NCBI RefSeq assembly: GCF_900167185.1
Contig: NZ_FUWM01000008.1
Coordinates: 62,001-126,000, forward strand
Reading direction: 5' to 3'
DNA length: 64,000 bases
DNA from: Selenihalanaerobacter shriftii
Lineage (GTDB): Bacteria; Bacillota; Halanaerobiia; Halobacteroidales; Acetohalobiaceae
Translations under genes and position numbers: made by a program
The notes under the pieces: model-generated
Database searches by the model: none
Seen by the model: only the letters and a program-made list of their open reading frames with translations
Told to the model about the DNA's origin: nothing
Shown here: in pieces, positions 55,290 through 63,398 of the stretch
Layout: every line of letters begins with the position of its first letter
Position numbering within the stretch: position 1 is the stretch's first letter

Positions 55290-55658
55290 TCATTTAATTA
55301 AATCTGGTCTTAACACTTCTGCTCTCCTCAAATATACATGTTCTACTTCTCTTGACTCATTATTAGAGTTTAAATGTATTAATACTCTAATACATTTAGC
55401 TAAACCACCTGGAACATCTACCTCAGTAGCATCTAGTAATGGGATAAAATCCCATCCTATCTGTCTAGCAGCTTGAGCTGGAAAGACAGCGTTTAAGTCT
55501 GGAGTCATTGTAAAGAATATAGAAATTATATCCTCTTCATCTAATTGATTCTGATCTTTAATTTCCAGTAATAATTCTTTAGTTGCTGTTAATATTTCTT
55601 CTTTTTCATTATTCTCTACTGTAATAGCTCCTCTAATTGCATAAACCTTACTACTCAT
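55290..55658 (-). CDS. aroH: Chorismate mutase, AroH class
   Basis: 122 residues, typical of the monofunctional trimeric AroH. Seen: YAIRGAITVENNEKEEIL with the catalytic Arg, FFTMTPDLNAVFPAQAARQ, and VPGGLAKCIRVLIH then YLRRAEVLRPD. Converts chorismate to prephenate, feeding TyrA. Second gene of the operon, after the HutP-like gene. Confidence 0.96.
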   Translation of the reverse strand: MSSKVYAIRGAITVENNEKEEILTATKELLLEIKDQNQLDEEDIISIFFTMTPDLNAVFPAQAARQIGWDFIPLLDATEVDVPGGLAKCIRVLIHLNSNNESREVEHVYLRRAEVLRPDLIK

Positions 55659-55697
55659 ACTAAATAAACACCATCCCTTTTTCTTTTAAGTAATTTT

Positions 55698-56114
55698 TTA
55701 AGGGACTGCTCTATGTCCTAGTCCAATTGCAATTTCATTTAAATGTAATAAACCAATAGCAAAGAAAACCGAAACACTAATATGGTCACCTCTACGAGCA
55801 ATCCCTATCTTTCCTCCTACATTAAAACCAATTGCCTTAGAAGTAATCTGAGATAAAGCCTCTCTGGTAGCACCTGCTACTGCTCCCTGGTCAGTATGGG
55901 TCTCTTTAATCACATTTTCTCGTTTAGCAGCAACTACTGCTCTTTCTATAATCTTTTTTACTGAAGAAGTGAATTCTCCTCCAAAATCTACCGCTGCTAC
56001 TTTTAAACCTTCTTTAGCATACTCTCTTTTTAATTCATTTTCCTCTTTACGGTCAGTGAGTGCCATCTTAATAGCTGCTGAAGCTACCTCTTTACTTGAT
56101 TGATCATCTTTCAT
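55698..56114 (-). CDS. hutP: HutP-family RNA-binding antiterminator
   Basis: 138 residues. The C-terminal half TREALSQITSKAIGFNVGGK followed by IGIARRGDHISVSVFFAIGL and HLNEIAIGLGHRAV matches HutP, a hexameric protein that in Bacillus subtilis binds histidine and UAG-rich leader RNA to prevent termination of hut. From memory, the two metal-binding His residues just before the ATMEAL helix in Bacillus are replaced here by small residues (AVAGATREAL). A different ligand is therefore likely. It is first in the aromatic operon, right after a leader with a terminator and a GGUA repeat array, so it may regulate itself and aroH-hisC-aroF-tyrA-aroA. Confidence 0.82.
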   Translation of the reverse strand: MKDDQSSKEVASAAIKMALTDRKEENELKREYAKEGLKVAAVDFGGEFTSSVKKIIERAVVAAKRENVIKETHTDQGAVAGATREALSQITSKAIGFNVGGKIGIARRGDHISVSVFFAIGLLHLNEIAIGLGHRAVP

Positions 56115-56140
56115 ACTTATTCCCTCCTTATCTTTGATTA

Positions 56141-56174
56141 AAAAACAAAAAACACCCCCATAATAGGAGTGTTT
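56141..56174 (-). terminator. Attenuator terminator in the aromatic-operon leader
   Basis: In the minus-strand RNA, AAACACUCC (56174-56166) pairs with GGGGUGUUU (56158-56150), 9 bp with one U.G, followed by a U-rich run. It lies between promoter and first gene, not after a gene. A competing 7-nt strand upstream (56207-56213) is exactly complementary to ACUCCUA (56164-56170). Confidence 0.85.
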
Positions 56175-56247
56175 AGGTTTCAGATACTAATTAAGTATGA
56201 CTTGATACTCCTACCGCTAATAAATAACCATCCTAACAAATCAAGTC
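56164..56247 (-). ncRNA. Leader RNA switch of the aromatic operon (antiterminator and stem)
   Basis: A perfect 8-bp long-range stem joins 56240-56247 and 56199-56206 (GACUUGAU/AUCAAGUC, 33-nt loop). Directly adjacent, UAGGAGU (56207-56213) can pair with ACUCCUA in the terminator arm (56164-56170). These pairings are seen; the switching is inferred. Confidence 0.6.
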
Positions 56248-56295
56248 GTTTAAAACTAAATATTCAGTTGTAATAAGTGATTATTAAAACTCATA

Positions 56296-56331
56296 TACCA
56301 TATTACCGTACTACCATACTACCAGATTACC
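56296..56331 (-). repeat. Five GGUA motifs at exact 8-nt period in the aromatic leader
   Basis: On the minus strand GGTA occurs at 56331, 56323, 56315, 56307 and 56299 (5' ends), i.e. every 8 nt, with units GGTAATCT, GGTAGTAT, GGTAGTAC, GGTAATAT and GGTATATG. The array sits at the predicted 5' end of the transcript, as expected for a repeat-reading RNA-binding protein. Confidence 0.8.
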
Positions 56332-56346
56332 ATTAAACTATTTTTT

Positions 56347-56378
56347 ATTATATTAACACAAAATTAGCTTTTTTACAA
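56347..56378 (-). promoter_or_regulatory. Possible promoter of the aromatic operon
   Basis: Perfect -10 TATAAT (56347-56352) with a TTGTAA (56373-56378) at a long 20-nt spacing. The -10 is convincing; the -35 is not. Start near 56340 would place the GGUA array at +10 to +45. Confidence 0.45.
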
Positions 56379-56385
56379 CCATAAA

Positions 56386-56943
56386 TTAATATCTTTTATA
56401 TAATTCTACTCGTCTTAATTGTTTTAGATTATTTTTCACCCAAAACTGTTCGCCTTCTTGAAAATTTTGAATATTATCTGAAAGATTTGTTACTTTAACC
56501 CATAATCCTTTATTAATCATTTTAGAATCTAATATGATTTCATCTCCATTTTTAACCCGAAGTCGAAATCTATCATCCTTAAATGTTCCTCTAACTTGAT
56601 TATTAACTAAAACCTTAACTTGGGAAGCGTTATTTGAATTTAAAATCTTTAATTCAATTATCCCTTGTTGCTCTGCTATTACTGCTAGATTAGCTTGATT
56701 AGCTGGTTTAGATTCTGTTGCTTTAAAATCTTTAACATAATTCTTTAGCTTATCTAATTTTAAATAAGTTAAAGTTTTCTTTACTAAAGGAAGCTGCTTT
56801 AATTGTAAATCAGTATTAATCGGATCATTTAACGCTACTTGTACAGTAATCAACAGAATAATTAAAGCAATAGTACCTTTAATTAATAAACTCTCTATTT
56901 TTTCTACAAGCTTTAATATAAACTCATAAAATCCTCGGGACAT
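56386..56943 (-). CDS. Membrane-anchored protein of unknown function
   Basis: 185 residues. A basic N-terminus is followed by one membrane helix at about 22-39 (GTIALIILLITVQVALND), a Lys/Leu-rich helical stretch, and an extracytoplasmic beta-rich domain (about 85-185: IIELKILNSNNASQVKVLVN; RLRVKNGDEIILDS). No catalytic motif. It lies between the BaiN-like flavoprotein gene and the aromatic operon. I recognise no family; an envelope or spore-related role is a guess. Confidence 0.65.
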   Translation of the reverse strand: MSRGFYEFILKLVEKIESLLIKGTIALIILLITVQVALNDPINTDLQLKQLPLVKKTLTYLKLDKLKNYVKDFKATESKPANQANLAVIAEQQGIIELKILNSNNASQVKVLVNNQVRGTFKDDRFRLRVKNGDEIILDSKMINKGLWVKVTNLSDNIQNFQEGEQFWVKNNLKQLRRVELYKRY

Positions 56944-57018
56944 AGTATCACCTCATAATAATAATCTTTACTTATTTATAATACTATGTTCCTCTATAGC
57001 AAAATATCCCTTTTATAT

Positions 57019-58254
57019 TCAATTAATAATATTAATCCCAGCTAAATAACCAGTAGAAAATGCCGCCTGGAGATTAAAGCCTCCTGTATAAGCATCGATA
57101 TCAATTACTTCTCCGGCTAAATAAAGTCCTGATACTATCTTAGATTCCATAGTACTAGGGTCAATCTCATCTGTAGCTACTCCACCTTTAGTTACAATTG
57201 CTTGTCTTAATCCCCTAGTACCTAAAATAGTTAATGTTAACCCTTTAAATAATTTAACTAACTGGCTTCTTTCACCTGCATTAATTTGATTTACAAATTT
57301 ATCCTCAGGAATAGGAGATAAATCTATAATAATCGGAATTAATGTCGAAGGTAATAAATCTCCTAGACTATTCTTAAATTGTTTCCGACTATATTTATTG
57401 AAATCCCGTTGAATTCTTCTATCTAACTTCTCTTTAGAAAGAGCAGGTTTAAGGTCAATCTCTAATTTTAAACTACCTTTACCTAAATGATTGACTACAT
57501 CTCGACTTAAGGTTAATACTATAGGACCTGATATTCCAAAATGAGTAAATAATAATTCACCAAATTCAGACTTAATAGGCTGCTCATTAAAATATAAAGT
57601 AGCTTCTACATTTTTAAGAGGTAAACCTTGGGCTTCAGTCGCCCATTCTTCTTTAGTCTCTAATGGTACTAAGGAAGGTTTAATAGGTTTAACAGTATGG
57701 CCTACATCCTTTAAAATATTATAACCATCACCAGAAGAACCAGTACTAGGATATACAGCTCCACCAGGTGTAAAAATCACCTTCTTAGCTAAATATTGAT
57801 TGCCACTCCTATCGATAACCCCTTTAATTTGATTCTTTTCAACTAAGAGATTGTCTACAGCAGTATTTAATTTAATCTTTACCCCATTTTTATCTAAATA
57901 TTTCTTTAAGGCTGCTACCACATCTATAGCTGAATCGGACTTAGGAAAGACCCGATCACCTCTTTCTACTTTAGTTGGTACTCCTAATTGATCAAAAAAC
58001 TCTCGCAATTGATAATTAGAAAAAGTATAAAGAGCACTATAAAGAAAAGAACCCGTATCAGGGAAATTATTAATAATCTCTTCAATATCACAATCATTAG
58101 TTAAATTGCATCGTCCTTTACCAGTTATCAAAATCTTTTTACCTAACTGCTCATTCTTTTCTAATAATAGAACATCTGCACCATTTTTAGCTGCAATACC
58201 AGCAGCTATCATTCCAGCTGCACCACCACCAACAACAATTACTTTATCTTCCAT
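57019..58254 (-). CDS. BaiN/HI0933-family FAD-dependent oxidoreductase
   Basis: 411 residues. N-terminal FAD site VVGGGAAGMIAAGIAAKNGA, the family signature GKKILITGKGRCNLTND, and the C-terminal GLYLAGEVIDIDAYTGGFNL then QAAFSTG. The family includes 3-dehydro-bile-acid reductases and uncharacterised flavoproteins (YtfP/HI0933); the substrate here is unknown. Lies downstream of rnc, separated by a terminator. Confidence 0.92.
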   Translation of the reverse strand: MEDKVIVVGGGAAGMIAAGIAAKNGADVLLLEKNEQLGKKILITGKGRCNLTNDCDIEEIINNFPDTGSFLYSALYTFSNYQLREFFDQLGVPTKVERGDRVFPKSDSAIDVVAALKKYLDKNGVKIKLNTAVDNLLVEKNQIKGVIDRSGNQYLAKKVIFTPGGAVYPSTGSSGDGYNILKDVGHTVKPIKPSLVPLETKEEWATEAQGLPLKNVEATLYFNEQPIKSEFGELLFTHFGISGPIVLTLSRDVVNHLGKGSLKLEIDLKPALSKEKLDRRIQRDFNKYSRKQFKNSLGDLLPSTLIPIIIDLSPIPEDKFVNQINAGERSQLVKLFKGLTLTILGTRGLRQAIVTKGGVATDEIDPSTMESKIVSGLYLAGEVIDIDAYTGGFNLQAAFSTGYLAGINIIN

Positions 58255-58272
58255 AATTACCCCCTCTATAGA

Positions 58273-58308
58273 TAAAAAAGTAGCCCGTTAATTTAAACGA
58301 GCTACTTC
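58273..58308 (-). terminator. Terminator overlapping the rnc stop codon
   Basis: AAGTAGC.CGTT/AACG.GCTACTT stem (about 58278-58308) with T-run on the minus-strand side. The rnc stop (58302-58304) lies inside the upstream arm. Confidence 0.75.
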
Positions 58309-59006
58309 AGTTTCTTTAATGCATTTTTAGCCGCTTCTTGTTGCGCTTCTTTTTTACTAGAACCAGTTCCCTGACCCAACGGTTTACTATTAAACGTAAC
58401 TTGCACAGTAAATATTTTACTATGATCAGGACCTTCTTCCTCAATTACATGATACTCTGGTCTAGAATTAGAACTCTTTTGAATTATTTCCTGTAACGTA
58501 GTTTTATAATCCTGAATATGATTTCCAGACTCTACATTGTCAATATCTGATGTCATCAATTTCAAAATAAAATCTCTGGCTATATCCAAATTTCTGTCTA
58601 AATAAATATTACCTACTAATGCTTCAAAAGCATCTGCCAAAATTGAACTTCGTTTTCGACCTCCAGTCATATCCTCACCTTTACCTAACAACAGATATTT
58701 ACCTAAATCCAATTCCCTCGCTTTATCGGCTAGGATCGGAGCACTAACAACTACTGCTCTCATCTTAGCCAACTCCCCTTCGGGATAATCTGGATAACGA
58801 TTAAACATATACTCACTAATTACAATATCTAAGACTGAATCTCCTAAAAATTCTAATCGTTCATTATCTTTTAAATTCAACTCTTGATTTTCATTAGCAT
58901 ACGATTTATGAGTTAATGACTTCTGTAAAAATTTTAAATCATTAAATTTAATTCCTATTTTGTTTTGAAATTCTTCTAACTTCCTACGATACTCATCACT
59001 AACCAT
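58302..59006 (-). CDS. rnc: Ribonuclease III
   Basis: 234 residues. The catalytic signature NERLEFLGDSVLD at 48-60 and a second acidic helix SSILADAFEALVGNIYLD at 120-137 supply the metal ligands. A C-terminal dsRNA-binding domain follows (about 163-233, GSSKKEAQQEAAKNAL). Processes rRNA precursors and other duplex RNA. It follows fabF by 19 nt, the usual Firmicute order. Confidence 0.97.
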   Translation of the reverse strand: MVSDEYRRKLEEFQNKIGIKFNDLKFLQKSLTHKSYANENQELNLKDNERLEFLGDSVLDIVISEYMFNRYPDYPEGELAKMRAVVVSAPILADKARELDLGKYLLLGKGEDMTGGRKRSSILADAFEALVGNIYLDRNLDIARDFILKLMTSDIDNVESGNHIQDYKTTLQEIIQKSSNSRPEYHVIEEEGPDHSKIFTVQVTFNSKPLGQGTGSSKKEAQQEAAKNALKKLK

Positions 59007-59025
59007 TATTTCACAACCTTAATTA

Positions 59026-60264
59026 CTATTGATATTTTTTAAATATTAAAGTAGCGTTGTGACCTCCAAAACCTAATGAATTAGATAATGCAGCATTCAC
59101 ATCAACCTCTCGAGATTGATTAGGTACATAATCTAAATCACAGTCTTCATCTTCATTTTCATAATTGATAGTTGGAGGCACTACTCCTTCTTTAATTGCT
59201 AATACTGAAGCAATGGCTTCAATACCACCAGCAGCTCCTAATAAATGTCCTGTCATAGATTTAGTAGAACTAACAACTAAATCCTGGGCATAATCACCAA
59301 AAATACTCTTAATAGCCATAGTTTCTAATTTATCATTTTGTGGAGTAGAAGTACCATGTGCATTAATATAGTTAATATCTGCTAAATCTAAACCCGAATT
59401 ATCAATAGCCATTTGCATTGATCTAGCTGCTCCTTCACCTTGAGGATCTGGTGCAGTTACATGATAGGCATCTCCAGACATACCATAGCCTGATACTTCA
59501 GCATAAATTTTAGCTCCTCTTTCTAACGCACTTTCCAACTTCTCTAAAATTAAAATACCTGATCCTTCACCCATAACAAAGCCGTCTCTTTCAGCATCAA
59601 AAGGCCTACTTGCTTTTTGTGGTTCGTCATTACGAGTAGACATCGCTTTCATAGAGCAAAATCCAGCATAAGATAAAGGAGTGATTGCCGCTTCAGCACC
59701 ACCAGTAATCATAATATCAGCATCACCACGTTGGATAATTTCAAACGCATCTCCAATGGCATTAGTTCCAGATGCACATGCTGAAACAGTTGTTGTATTA
59801 GGCCCTTTAGCTCCTGTATGAATTGAAACTTGACCAGCAGCCATATTAGAGATCATCATTGGAATAAAGAATGGACTAACTCTATTTGGGCCTCTCTCGA
59901 TTAAGCGTTTAGCTTGTGATTCAAAAGTCTCCATACCTCCAATACCACTACCAACTAAAACTCCTGCTCTTTCAGCATTACTATCATTAATCTCTAAATC
60001 CGAATCTTCAATAGCAATCTTTGCTGCTGCTACAGCAAACTGAGCAAACTTATCCATACGCTTAGATTCTTTACGGTCCATATAATCTTTTGGATCAAAA
60101 TCTTTTACTTCACCAGCAACCTGTGAATTAAATTCTTCAGCATCAAAATTTGTAACATTATCTATTCCAGATTTTCCTGCTATTAAATTAGACCAGTAAT
60201 TATCTAAGCCACTACCTACTGGAGATATAACTCCCATCCCGGTTACTACAACTCGATTACTCAT
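59026..60264 (-). CDS. fabF: Beta-ketoacyl-ACP synthase II
   Basis: 412 residues. Catalytic Cys163 ([12 protein letters not shown]), His303 ([11 protein letters not shown]) and His340 ([12 protein letters not shown]) form the KASII triad. Elongates acyl-ACP by condensing with malonyl-ACP. Its ATG overlaps the end of the nitronate-monooxygenase gene by 8 nt. Confidence 0.98.
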   Translation of the reverse strand: MSNRVVVTGMGVISPVGSGLDNYWSNLIAGKSGIDNVTNFDAEEFNSQVAGEVKDFDPKDYMDRKESKRMDKFAQFAVAAAKIAIEDSDLEINDSNAERAGVLVGSGIGGMETFESQAKRLIERGPNRVSPFFIPMMISNMAAGQVSIHTGAKGPNTTTVSACASGTNAIGDAFEIIQRGDADIMITGGAEAAITPLSYAGFCSMKAMSTRNDEPQKASRPFDAERDGFVMGEGSGILILEKLESALERGAKIYAEVSGYGMSGDAYHVTAPDPQGEGAARSMQMAIDNSGLDLADINYINAHGTSTPQNDKLETMAIKSIFGDYAQDLVVSSTKSMTGHLLGAAGGIEAIASVLAIKEGVVPPTINYENEDEDCDLDYVPNQSREVDVNAALSNSLGFGGHNATLIFKKYQ

Positions 60265-61234
60265 CCTCAGATTCCTCCCGATTCAAAAAATTCTTCGCTT
60301 CACTAACTAAATTGTCAATGATCTTTCTGACTGGTAAAATATCATTAATTCTATGCGTTTCTTCCCCTGCAAAGACTAAACCTTTCTCCATATCTCCTCG
60401 TTTAGCTTCTATAAGAGATTTAATAATACAGAATACTCGTGAGCACTTCTTTAAACAGATATAATCACAAGAAAAAGTTCCATCCTCTATATCACTAGAT
60501 CCCAACTTTTCTGTAAATTTATTTTTTAAAGCTCTTCCTGGTAATCCTACAGGGCTATCAATTAGAATACTATCCTCTTCAGTAGCATTAATATATAGTT
60601 CCTTAAATTCTGAAGCTACCTCACATTCCTCACTAGCCACAAAACGTGAACCCATCTGTACTCCATCGGCCCCCATATTTAAAACCTCTGCAATATCCTT
60701 ACCATCAATGATTCCACCAGCAGCTATCACAGGAATTTTTACTGTATCCACTATTTTTTTTACTAACGATTTCATTGATTGGTCAGTACCTAAATGTCCA
60801 CCTGCTTCTTTTCCTTCTACAACTATAGCAGAAGCACCTAATTTTTCAGAAATTTTAGCCAATCTAACTGAAGAAACTATAGGAACTACTGGTACATTAT
60901 TATCTTTTCCTAATGTAAATAGATCTCTTGAAAATCCTGCACCAGCTACAATTAGATCTATCCCTTCATTGATAGATGCTTGAACTAATTCTTTAAATTC
61001 ACTAGCCGCTACCATAATATTAACCCCAACAATTCCTTCAGTCATCTTTTTAGATCGACGAATCTCCTCTTTTAACTCGTCAATTTCAATGCCAGACCCA
61101 GCTATCAAGCCAATTCCACCTTCATCAGCAACTGCAGCAACTAAAGGTGCAGTTGACACCTTAACAGCCATTCCTCCCTGTATAATTGGAAGTTTAGCTA
61201 CTATATCTCCTATTTTTAATCTTGGCAAATTCAA
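60257..61234 (-). CDS. Nitronate monooxygenase / FabK-like flavoprotein with Cys-rich insert
   Basis: 325 residues of the FMN-dependent 2-nitropropane dioxygenase family. [33 protein letters not shown] (the conserved His) and [14 protein letters not shown] are seen. It contains an unusual cysteine group near residue 255 ([14 protein letters not shown]) that might bind a cluster. A second member of the superfamily, FabK, lies upstream at 63399. It could be an enoyl-ACP reductase paralogue or a nitronate-detoxifying enzyme. It is coupled to fabF. Confidence 0.85.
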   Translation of the reverse strand: MNLPRLKIGDIVAKLPIIQGGMAVKVSTAPLVAAVADEGGIGLIAGSGIEIDELKEEIRRSKKMTEGIVGVNIMVAASEFKELVQASINEGIDLIVAGAGFSRDLFTLGKDNNVPVVPIVSSVRLAKISEKLGASAIVVEGKEAGGHLGTDQSMKSLVKKIVDTVKIPVIAAGGIIDGKDIAEVLNMGADGVQMGSRFVASEECEVASEFKELYINATEEDSILIDSPVGLPGRALKNKFTEKLGSSDIEDGTFSCDYICLKKCSRVFCIIKSLIEAKRGDMEKGLVFAGEETHRINDILPVRKIIDNLVSEAKNFLNREESEDE

Positions 61235-61316
61235 AGTAATTCCCCCATATTTTAAAATATGATTTAATCAAAAGTTTAAACTGTCCTCTCCCTAATTACA
61301 AAGCAAATATCTTAAG

Positions 61317-61345
61317 AAGGAAAGTCTCAAATTGAGACTTTCCTT
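61317..61345 (-). terminator. Hairpin after acpP
   Basis: A perfect 14-bp stem (61317-61330 with 61332-61345) but with a weak U-run. It sits between acpP and the nitronate-monooxygenase gene, so it may attenuate read-through and favour acpP expression. Confidence 0.65.
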
Positions 61346-61361
61346 TAATATAATTTAAAAA

Positions 61362-61592
61362 TTAAGAATTATTTTCAATATAATCAACAGCATTAGTTAC
61401 TGTTGCAATATCCTCAGCATCCTCATCAGGAATCTCAATATCAAATTCTTCCTCAAAAGCCATTACTAGATCAACGATATCTAAAGAGTCTGCCCCTAAA
61501 TCATCAATAAAAGAAGCCTCTTCTGTCACCTCATCTGGGTCAACAGCTAATTCTTCTACAACAATCTCTTTAACTTGTTCTAAAATTGACAT
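61362..61592 (-). CDS. acpP: Acyl carrier protein
   Basis: 76 residues from the ATG at 61592 (after GGGAGGTGA); the frame's earlier TTG overlaps that site. Highly acidic. The phosphopantetheine attachment serine is Ser36 in [18 protein letters not shown]. Carries acyl chains for the Fab enzymes encoded on both sides. Confidence 0.98.
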   Translation of the reverse strand: MSILEQVKEIVVEELAVDPDEVTEEASFIDDLGADSLDIVDLVMAFEEEFDIEIPDEDAEDIATVTNAVDYIENNS

Positions 61593-61627
61593 TATCCCTT
61601 CACCTCCCTTCAATGAATAGTTGACAG

Positions 61628-62377
61628 TTACATAACCATTCCACCATCAACATGAATAACTTGACCTGTAATATATTTAGCAGCATCTGATGATAAAAAG
61701 ACTGCCAAATTAGCTACATCTTCTGGATCTCCAAATTCATCTAATGGAATAGAACTTAACATTTGCTCCTTAACATCTTCTGATAATTCTTCAGTCATCT
61801 TAGACTTAATAAATCCTGGAGCAATAGCATTAACCTTAATTCCTCTACTTGCTAATTCCTTAGCAGTCGATTTAGTAAAGCCAATTACTCCTGCTTTAGA
61901 CGCAGAATAATTTGCTTGACCTGCATTCCCCATTACACCTACTACAGAAGATATATTAATGATCTTACCACTTCTTTGCTTCATCATAGTTCTTGATACA
62001 GCTTTAGTACAGTTAAAAACACCTTTTAAATTAACATTAAGAACTGCATCCCAATCCTCTTCCTTCATTCGAAGTAATAAACCATCTCTAGTAATTCCAG
62101 CATTATTAACTAAAATATCTATAGATCCAAACTCTTTCTTAACTTCTTTCATCATGGATTTTACTTCATCCATATCAGCTACATTAGCTTGAATTGCAAC
62201 TGCCTTACGACCCATATCTTTAATTGAATCAACCATCTTTTGAGCTTGCTCTTCTTCAGCTTCAACAGGATAATTAATTACAATATCTGCTCCTTCATTT
62301 GCTAATCTTAAAGCAATTGCTTTCCCGATACCTCGAGAACTTCCAGTGACTACTGCCACTTGATCTGCTAATCTCAT
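61628..62377 (-). CDS. fabG: 3-oxoacyl-ACP reductase
   Basis: About 249 residues from the ATG at 62377. Short-chain dehydrogenase: NADPH site [28 protein letters not shown], catalytic Ser in [10 protein letters not shown] and YSASK (Tyr/Lys), and C-terminal [15 protein letters not shown]. Reduces 3-ketoacyl-ACP. Lies between fabD and acpP. Confidence 0.98.
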   Translation of the reverse strand: MRLADQVAVVTGSSRGIGKAIALRLANEGADIVINYPVEAEEEQAQKMVDSIKDMGRKAVAIQANVADMDEVKSMMKEVKKEFGSIDILVNNAGITRDGLLLRMKEEDWDAVLNVNLKGVFNCTKAVSRTMMKQRSGKIINISSVVGVMGNAGQANYSASKAGVIGFTKSTAKELASRGIKVNAIAPGFIKSKMTEELSEDVKEQMLSSIPLDEFGDPEDVANLAVFLSSDAAKYITGQVIHVDGGMVM

Positions 62378-62432
62378 TCTTCTCACCTTCCTTACCTATT
62401 ATCATAAATATAAGTATAATTTATTCTAAATT

Positions 62433-63365
62433 CTATAATTTCTGCAATGTTTTTTCTAATGAACTAACATCTTTAACATTCAATGCATTAACACTACGGT
62501 CAATACGCTTCATAAACTTTTTCAGAGTTCTACCAGGCCCTACTTCAATAACCGTATCAACTCCATTTTCTATCATACGATTAATAATATCTACCCAATA
62601 TATCGAATTATTTAACTGCTTAATTAGAGCGTTTCGAATCTCTTTTGGTTTCTTTACATAATCAGCAGTTACATTAGCAATTATCGAAACATCTGGTTTA
62701 GAAATATCTGTTTTCTCTAATTCTGCAGCTAAATTATCGCCAGCAGGTTTCATTAAGCTTGAATGAAATGGACCGCTAACCCTTAATTTAACAGCTTTTT
62801 TAGCTCCTTCTTCTTTAGCTAACTCAAGAGTTTTTTCAATAGCTTCTGATTCTCCAGAAATCACAGTCTGAATTGGTGTATTATAATTAGCTAATTCTAC
62901 AATTCCAAATTCACTACCTCTGTTAACAACCTCTTCAACTTGATCTCTTTTTAAACCAATAATAGCTCCCATAGCTCCTCGACCGCTAGGAACAGCTTCT
63001 TCCATAAACTTTCCTCTTTTATGAACTAATTTAACAGCTGATTCAAAATCTAATGCTCCTGAAGCCACTAAAGCAGAATACTCTCCTAGACTATGTCCAG
63101 CTACCACTGCTGGTTTAATACCTTTTTCTCTTAGGACTGCATTAACTGCTGTACTCATAGTTAAAATAGCCGGTTGTGTATTCTCTGTTTTAGCTAACTC
63201 TTTTTTAGGTCCATCAAAACATAATTTAGATATCTCATATCCTAAAACCTGATCTGCTTTTTCAAAAATTTCCTTAGCAACTGGATACTCTGCACTTAAT
63301 TCTTTTCCCATTCCTACTTTTTGTGCTCCTTGACCTGGGAATAAAAAAGCAATTTTTTCTGCCAT
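62433..63365 (-). CDS. fabD: Malonyl-CoA:ACP transacylase
   Basis: 310 residues. FLFPGQGAQKVGMGKEL at the N-terminus, nucleophile Ser92 (GHSLGEYSAL), and His202 (SGPFHSSLM). Loads malonyl onto ACP. It is 33 nt from the fabK stop on the same strand. Confidence 0.98.
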   Translation of the reverse strand: MAEKIAFLFPGQGAQKVGMGKELSAEYPVAKEIFEKADQVLGYEISKLCFDGPKKELAKTENTQPAILTMSTAVNAVLREKGIKPAVVAGHSLGEYSALVASGALDFESAVKLVHKRGKFMEEAVPSGRGAMGAIIGLKRDQVEEVVNRGSEFGIVELANYNTPIQTVISGESEAIEKTLELAKEEGAKKAVKLRVSGPFHSSLMKPAGDNLAAELEKTDISKPDVSIIANVTADYVKKPKEIRNALIKQLNNSIYWVDIINRMIENGVDTVIEVGPGRTLKKFMKRIDRSVNALNVKDVSSLEKTLQKL

Positions 63366-63398
63366 TTTAATGCCTCCTTTTACAAGCCTAGTTCTATA

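Noticed and set aside
56176-56295. T-box riboswitch in the aromatic leader
   Set aside because: The invariant T-box sequence (GGTGG.ACCGCG type) and specifier-loop layout are absent; the AGCGGTAGG stretch is only superficially similar.
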